In this document: in pieces, positions 59,047 to 64,000 of the stretch | How the letters are laid out: each line of letters opens with the position of its first letter | Position numbering within the stretch: the first letter of the stretch is position 1 | DNA from: Sanghuangporus weigelae | Lineage: Eukaryota > Basidiomycota > Agaricomycetes > Hymenochaetales > Hymenochaetaceae | DNA: 64,000 nucleotides | Assembly (NCBI GenBank): GCA_033182465.1 | Contig: CP137322.1 | Span: 1,116,001 to 1,180,000 of the forward strand | Direction of reading: 5' to 3' | The notes under the pieces: model-generated | Seen by the model: only the letters and a program-made list of their open reading frames with translations | Databases searched by the model: none | Told to the model about the DNA's origin: nothing | Position numbers and translations under genes: made by a program

Positions 59047-60659
59047 TCAATCATACTGCTCGTACCGAGGTGCCGGAGATCTCGGAAGCTCATTTTCCTT
59101 AATTGAAGCGCCGTGAGGGTTTGGAAGTGCGCGGCCAGATTGGTTTCCTGGAGGAGGAGACTGCGGGTTTGCAACTCGCAGCTGCGGTCCGAGAAGTGAA
59201 GCCACCTCCTTCGCTATTTCGTGGACGCTCAAATTGGGACCGCTGTGCATTAGAGGGGGATACTGGGGCTGAGGTGTAAAATTCGCATGTTCTGCTGCTT
59301 AAAGTGATGTTAGAAATGGGCAACTTAATAAACAAGGGGAACCAACTAACGAGTTCCTGCGGGTCTTACACCGAACTCTTGCCCAGGGAGGCCACCTGAC
59401 AAAGGCGGCTCGGATGCTGGACCTGACGCATGCGTGTACATCGTGGACCGAGCATATGGAGCGACGGAACCACCTCTCATATTCGTAGGACGACGAGAAG
59501 GAGCCGACTCGCTATACTGCAAAGCAGATGGAGAAGCGCCACCCATCAACGGATAGCCTTGGCGCATATTCCTAGAACCAAATCCTCCAAGTCCTGGAGG
59601 AGTGGCCGGATTACTTCCAAAGTCTAATTTCTCTCCGTCCTCGTTCCTGTACGGTTCGCTTGCTGTTACAACGTTCCGCCTGGAACGGAACAAAAGAAAG
59701 CCTAGCAAAGCAATGATACAAATAGCGACGCCGCCACCGATGCCTCCACCGATAGCCGCAGCACTATTCGAAGATGATTTGCTTGATGATGCCGATGTCT
59801 CTGAAGGAAGCGCAGAAGAGCTGGAGGTAGCCGTAAGGGAAGGAGTGTCTGAAGATGAGGCCGCTGTACTTGTCAGAATCGCAGAAGGCGTTGGCGTGAA
59901 TGGCGCAGCGGTGGCGACTGCTCCGACTCCAGAAAGAACCGTGGTGGTTGCTTGCTAGAATAGGAGAAAAAAAATTGGTATTAACTCTTTAGTAAATAAC
60001 TAGGTGTCATACTCACAGCAGGAGTTCCAGTCACACTCTTTGCTGCCAAAGAGTATGAAGTGTACTGATCTGGCTCAGCATTTATCGCACTTGAAAATCG
60101 GAGACTATTCAATTCAGGAACTACACCGAAGTAACAGTAAGCTCACCCGACCATGCCATTGGCGCAATGGAATGAAGGACTAGTGGCGGCGCAATAGAAG
60201 AAGATTGCTGGGTATCATTATAAGCGGATCAGGTCCGTCATCATCAAGGGAAAGTACAAACGAGCAGATGCATTAGTAATGGTTAGACTCCACGTAGGAG
60301 GTTGGTTTGTATCATTCGCCACGAATCCACCTACGATGCCGCTATTGAAACCGCCTTGCAGAGGTGAACAAGGGTCGGGGATTCCCCCAGATTGTGTGAC
60401 ACCATGGTGTCTACGATGTTTCAGACAACTTCGTTTCGAGCGAACGCTGACACTTACCCAGCAGTAAATAGAAACTGGACAGTGTCCCCCTCGAGTGCAG
60501 AAATAGTTGGAGGCATATAAAATTGGCCAACAGCTACCTGCACAAAATCAGACAACCATCATCGTGTACCCAGCAAAATCAACAACTAACCGTGTGTACA
60601 GACTGCGCACCGGCCAACAAGCCAACAGAACTCGAGACCAACGCAATACTGAGCCACAT
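59047..60659 (-). CDS. Cupredoxin-like serine-rich extracellular protein with a membrane helix
   Basis: The start MWLSIALVSSSVGLLAGAQ is a signal peptide. The cupredoxin-like domain reads VAVGQFYMPPTISALEGDTV, then QFLFTAGHHGVTQSGG, PDPCSPLQGGFNSGIVGG, TWSLTITNAS and FFYCAATSPSFHCANGMVG. Cys and His residues are placed as in fungal cupredoxins that bind type I copper or have lost it. Here one usual HTVTQS position reads HGVTQS. After a Ser/Thr-rich stalk a helix GGGIGGGVAICIIALLGFLLF spans the membrane. An Arg-rich stop signal and a Pro/Ser-rich cytoplasmic tail follow, ending PRYEQYD. Several short introns split the cupredoxin half. Family members are common at the basidiomycete surface; some relate to oxidase or signalling roles, which is not shown here. 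Confidence 0.9.
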
Positions 60660-61210
60660 AGTAGTTGGTGAAGGTCGAACAAGCAGCCGAGAATGAAAAC
60701 GGGATCAAAAGGGGAGACATGTTGCCTCAATTCGTCGAGCATTATGAGGTACAAGTCCCTCGATAATGATCGCGGTTAGAGTGAATATCCGTCCCGTCAG
60801 GCACAGAAAGAAGACGAAACTTTTGATGAGCGCCTGCTTTGGACGTGCGGTCCCATGAGAACGTTGAAGGATCAGAGGATCATCATACCTCTCATTGAAA
60901 ACAACAGTATCGAACTACGCTGGCTTCCATACGTCACGTACTGACCCAACGATAAAAGTTGGGCGTGTCGATCTTAAGAAGATTGCGAACGGAGAGCGAG
61001 TGATCAGCATTCGTAGAAGATGAGCGCTGAATACTGCCAGATGCTTCAGGACATCGCCCTGACCTTGAGAAAGGACATATTTGAAATCCGACGCATCGAC
61101 CTTCCGATGCCCGACCAAGTCTCTGATGTTTGTCGTTCCCATATTAAGAGAATAAATACCTAAACACACAGTGGAATGCAAACCATAAGGGCACTGTGAA
61201 CGGTAGATCT
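60660..61210. other. Intergenic, no gene seen
   Basis: Upstream of the cupredoxin-like gene and downstream of the first acetyltransferase. Minus-strand frame 60915-61214 has no motif. Confidence 0.45.
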
Positions 61211-62060
61211 TCACTGTGGCCTTCTCCAGACCAGAAAGTGAACACCAACTTTACCGCCACCCTTACTTTTCCGGATTTCCACGCAATTGTCTACAAAATC
61301 GAACTCCTTGAAGCCGTTTTTCAAAAACACCTTGATGCTTGCAGGATTTCCCGAGTATGTGCTGCCGTAGATTGTATGTGCGTTCATTCGGGGAACTGCC
61401 CAGTCATGAATAATCGTTCGTACTGCCGCAGTCATTATTCCCCTGCCATGGTAACTGGGCGAAAGGTAATCTGCAATGAAACGGATTATTAGACCAATGC
61501 AAGAATGTCAAATCTAGGATATAACCTCCGATTTCCCAGATTATTTTAGGGCTACCTACAGAAAACTCCTCGTTTTGTGAAACGAACTCATTCTCCTGTT
61601 CTTCATCGCGCAGGAATTCAAAACGTCCGCATCTATATACCCCAATGTGTCCGATGAAAATGTCCGACCCATCCTTTTGTACTTCGCGAAGAATAGATAC
61701 TGGACAATCACCAACGTATCGGAGAGGCAATGTCTGGCTATCTTCTGCTCCTCCTAAGTTATTCCTTTTATTTTGCCCAGCAGATCTTCTGAGTTCATCG
61801 AAAACAGCATCGCTGCGCTGTTTTTCGGCAGTAAGCCACACCTCAGCATGGGTCGGGAGGAATGGAAACGTTTCATCGAGGAGCATCTTGTAAACACGTG
61901 GATCATTCATTATTTGAATGAGGGCGCCGGCGTCAGTCATTCGTGGCGGGGTGATGATGATGTTTTCATGAGGTGCCGGAAGCCGTAGGTAAACCTCATT
62001 TGTGCGTAGATTCACTTTCAATGGGTGCATTTTCTTGTCGAGCGATGAAAGCATCGTCAT
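61211..62060 (-). CDS. GNAT-family N-acetyltransferase, tandem copy 1
   Basis: Transfers acetyl from acetyl-CoA to an unknown amine. Two exons (61526-62060 and 61471 acceptor to 61211, 260 nt) give 264 aa across a 55-nt intron. The N-terminal block is HPLKVNLRTNEVYLRLPAPH and ENIIITPPRMTDAGALIQIM. The acetyl-CoA pyrophosphate loop is YHGRGIMTAAVRTIIHDWAV; the R/Q-x-x-G-x-G/A motif is shortened to HGRGIM. The end has SIKVFLKNGFKEFDF, the conserved NGF strand. The start MTMLSSLDKKMHPLKV is chosen from the first ATG. The inner Met before HPLKV would align with the partner copy just as well. It lies head to tail with its paralogue at 62540-63354 on the same strand. Confidence 0.9.
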
Positions 62061-62539
62061 CGTCAGCACAAATCGATCTGAACGATTCGATAGCTCACTA
62101 TTGATTCTTTTACGGCTAAGCGTCGACAGTACAAAGAACCAGCAACTCAAGTCTGATCTTATAACGTGCCCGGCGCACATCGATAGCACGGGGAAGATCC
62201 GTGATGGTCGGAGCATCAGCCTTGATTCAATGCACTTGGAAAATAAACGACGTTCTTAAACTCAAGTATCCTAAGCAACCATTTCCTCGGTAAAAGTAAG
62301 TACAGCTGTCAGTATGTGCAACCACAATTTGAGACAACCATTTTCTTGCCTGCCTAGAATTCAGTCCGAGAGACGTTGGATGGAAAAGTCGTCTCACCTA
62401 AGCTTATGCTGTCAACCGGTGCTGGCAGCTGTGCACACACTGATTATCCACCAAAGCTCTCAGGCATCAAAACAAAGAAGTTCGGTAAAGAGGAGCAGCG
62501 CATAACTGAGCACCGGGCAGACACAATGTGCGTATTCGT
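62061..62539. other. Spacer between the two acetyltransferase copies, no gene seen
   Basis: About 480 bp on which the downstream copy depends for its promoter. Plus-strand frames here are motif-free shadows or chance. Confidence 0.45.
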
Positions 62540-63354
62540 TCAAGTTGGACGACTCCAAGCCAGAAAATGCAATCCAGTTTTACCGCCTCCCTTACTCTCT
62601 GCAATCGTCAAGCAGTCTTCCACGTGATCAAATTCCTCGAATCCATTCTTCAAGAACACCCTCACGCTTGCGATATTCCCTGTAAATGCAGAGGCATTTA
62701 TGACGTGCGCGTTCATCCGAGGAACGGCCCAGTCATTAATGAGCGTCCTCACGGCTGCAGTCACTATTCCTCTGCCGTGATGACTCGACACAAGGTGAAC
62801 TATTAGTTTAATTAGCATGGGCAGATACTGGTAAATGATAATATGTTACATGCAATCTCCCATATTATTTCGGGGTGGCCTGCAGGGAGCTCGACATTAC
62901 GCGAAGAAAGAGACTTCTCTCGCTCTTCGTCTCGCAGAAACTGGAAGCGAAAGCTCCTGAAAATGCCAATAGACCCGAGGTAAGCATCCGATCCGTCTTC
63001 TCGCACTTCACGGAGAAAGAACACCGGACAGCCATCGACATGGACGACAGGGGATTGGTCGTCTACATCTTTAGCAGCAGCTTGCTTGAGCTTATCATAG
63101 GTTGTATCGCATGCCTGTATGGAAGAGGCAAGCCATGCCTCAGCATGCTCCCGCAGGTACGGAAATGGTGGACTACAGAGCGTCTTGTAGACACGAGGGT
63201 CGTTCATGGCTTCAACAATGACATCTGTGTCATTCTTCCGCGGAGGAGTGATGATGATGTTCTCGTGAGGCGGCGGGAGCTGAAGGTAGACCTCATTCGT
63301 GTGTGGATTGAGCTTCAATGGATGAAACTGTCTGTGAAGTGTCGTGGCCATCAT
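62540..63354 (-). CDS. GNAT-family N-acetyltransferase, tandem copy 2
   Basis: Two exons (62850-63354 and 62540-62799) around a 50-nt intron give 254 aa. The start MMATTLHRQFHPLKLNPHTN is followed by EVYLQLPPPHENIIITPPRK, very close to copy 1. The middle diverges more: FPYLREHAEAWLASSIQACD against the copy 1 equivalent. The acetyl-CoA loop is SSHHGRGIVTAAVRTLINDW, and the C-terminus has VRVFLKNGFEEFDHVEDC and GGKTGLHFLAWSRPT. The intron is at the same place as in copy 1, and the last exon is exactly the same length (260 nt). Both catalytic blocks are intact, so neither copy looks dead. The substrate is unknown; relatives with the NEVYLxLP start are common in Agaricomycetes. Confidence 0.9.
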
Positions 63355-63481
63355 AAGGATAAAATAATTTGAATCGACGGCTCACATCTGACGATCTTAA
63401 GTACTGTAGATAGAAGAACGCCATGGATGTCACCGGCAATATCCGTGGACTCGGCATCCCGGCTGTCATATGTATTCTACT

Positions 63482-64000
63482 CTAATCCAATACAGCATAC
63501 TTTTTCAGGTTTTCTGGTATGGCATTCTCGAGGCCTTTTAACTGCAACCATTTCTTCGAGAATAATCTACTCTGATAGCGATATGCGCCATCGCATATTA
63601 CGGTTATGATGATTTTGCCTGTTCAACTTTCAGCTTCACTGACAGAATTAAGACGAAAGGCATCTCTCACCAGGTCCAAGCTTCTGAGCCATCTCATATG
63701 CCGCAACAACGTTCAACGCAGAGCTTGCTCCGATGTATAAGCCCTCAGTGTCCAACATCTCGTACACCATAGAGATCGACTTCTCATCCGCTATATGAAG
63801 AGAACTATCCACACTCTTGATGAAGGTCCTAAGATTGTCAGTGATTCGTCCCTGGCCAATACCTGTGGTCCATTAGTAAATTCTTCGTTACGTGAGCACA
63901 CCATAATTTAATTTCGTACCCTCAGTTATCGAACTTCCAGTGCGCTCAATCAACTTTCCGCCACTGCTAATGTAGCTGTGCAGGACGCTTCCAGGTGGAT
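63482..64000 (-). CDS. Cysteine-synthase-like PLP enzyme, 3' part (5' end beyond window)
   Basis: Fold type II pyridoxal-phosphate family protein; such enzymes make cysteine from O-acetylserine and sulfide. Only the C-terminal part is inside. It reads PPGSVLHSYISSGGKLIERT and GSSITEGIGQGRITDNLRTF over one intron, then MLDTEGLYIGASSALNVVAA. Last is KIIITVICDGAYRYQSRL and FSKKWLQLKGLENAIPENL, with stop at 63482-63484. The GxSSALN loop that binds PLP phosphate and the CDGAYRYQSRLF block match the fungal Cys12-like mitochondrial cysteine synthase. The PLP lysine and N-terminal half are off the right edge. Confidence 0.9.

Noticed and set aside
63355-63481. A possible separate small gene between the second acetyltransferase and the cysteine-synthase-like gene
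   Set aside because: The space is only 127 bp and is fully explained as the 3' flank of one gene and the promoter of the other.

Overview
The window is nuclear DNA of a filamentous basidiomycete, most likely an Agaricomycete. Genes are split by many short GT-AG introns, mostly 48-110 nt. Several families typical of mushroom-forming fungi are present: a DUF6533-type seven-helix protein, a serine-rich cupredoxin-like membrane protein and a MGNLIWHEWARL family four-helix protein. One tRNA carries a nuclear-type intron. I saw no bacterial operons, CRISPR array, intact transposon or viral gene.

Layout. 0-4 kb: a hypothetical low-complexity protein cut by the window edge, then a cell-wall-integrity type MAP kinase kinase, both minus. 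4-7.9 kb: no supportable gene. 7.9 kb: tRNA-Leu(UAG) with a 28-nt intron. 8.3-20 kb: a nucleoside hydrolase (+), an Agaricomycete hypothetical (-), an Ap4A phosphorylase (-), a small membrane protein (-) and a 918-aa protein with a HicA-like C-terminal motif (+). 20-23 kb: no supportable gene. 23-32 kb: DUF6533 receptor-like protein (-), a Nup2/NUP50-type nucleoporin (+), Gyp1-type RabGAP (-) and a proline/serine/glutamine-rich protein with unresolved 5' end (+). 32.3-36.3 kb: an Mga2/Spt23-type membrane-tethered transcription factor (-). 36.3-40.2 kb: no supportable gene. 40.2-46.8 kb: ETF alpha (+), PEX5 (-), a DJ-1/PfpI protein (+) and methylthioribose-1-phosphate isomerase (+). 48.8-64 kb: RAD21 cohesin (-), a PPR protein (-), a coiled-coil protein with an HMMR-like tail (+), phospholipase B (-), a cupredoxin-like membrane protein (-), a tandem pair of GNAT acetyltransferases (-) and the 3' part of a cysteine-synthase-like gene (-).

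Most genes are unrelated housekeeping functions and need no common pathway. One possible theme lies at 32-42 kb: an unsaturated-fatty-acid/hypoxia regulator family member, an electron carrier of mitochondrial fatty acid oxidation and the import receptor for peroxisomal beta-oxidation enzymes sit side by side. Co-regulation is only inference. Gene models were built by joining reading frames across splice sites by eye. Where totals divide by three and family motifs run across the junctions they are strong. The exceptions, stated in the entries, are the DUF6533 gene, the 5' end of the 31-32 kb gene and some start codons. I found no clearly undescribed multi-gene system. The most unusual items are the HicA-like C-terminus, the microexon gene models, the RAD21 start-codon exon and the diverging GNAT pair.
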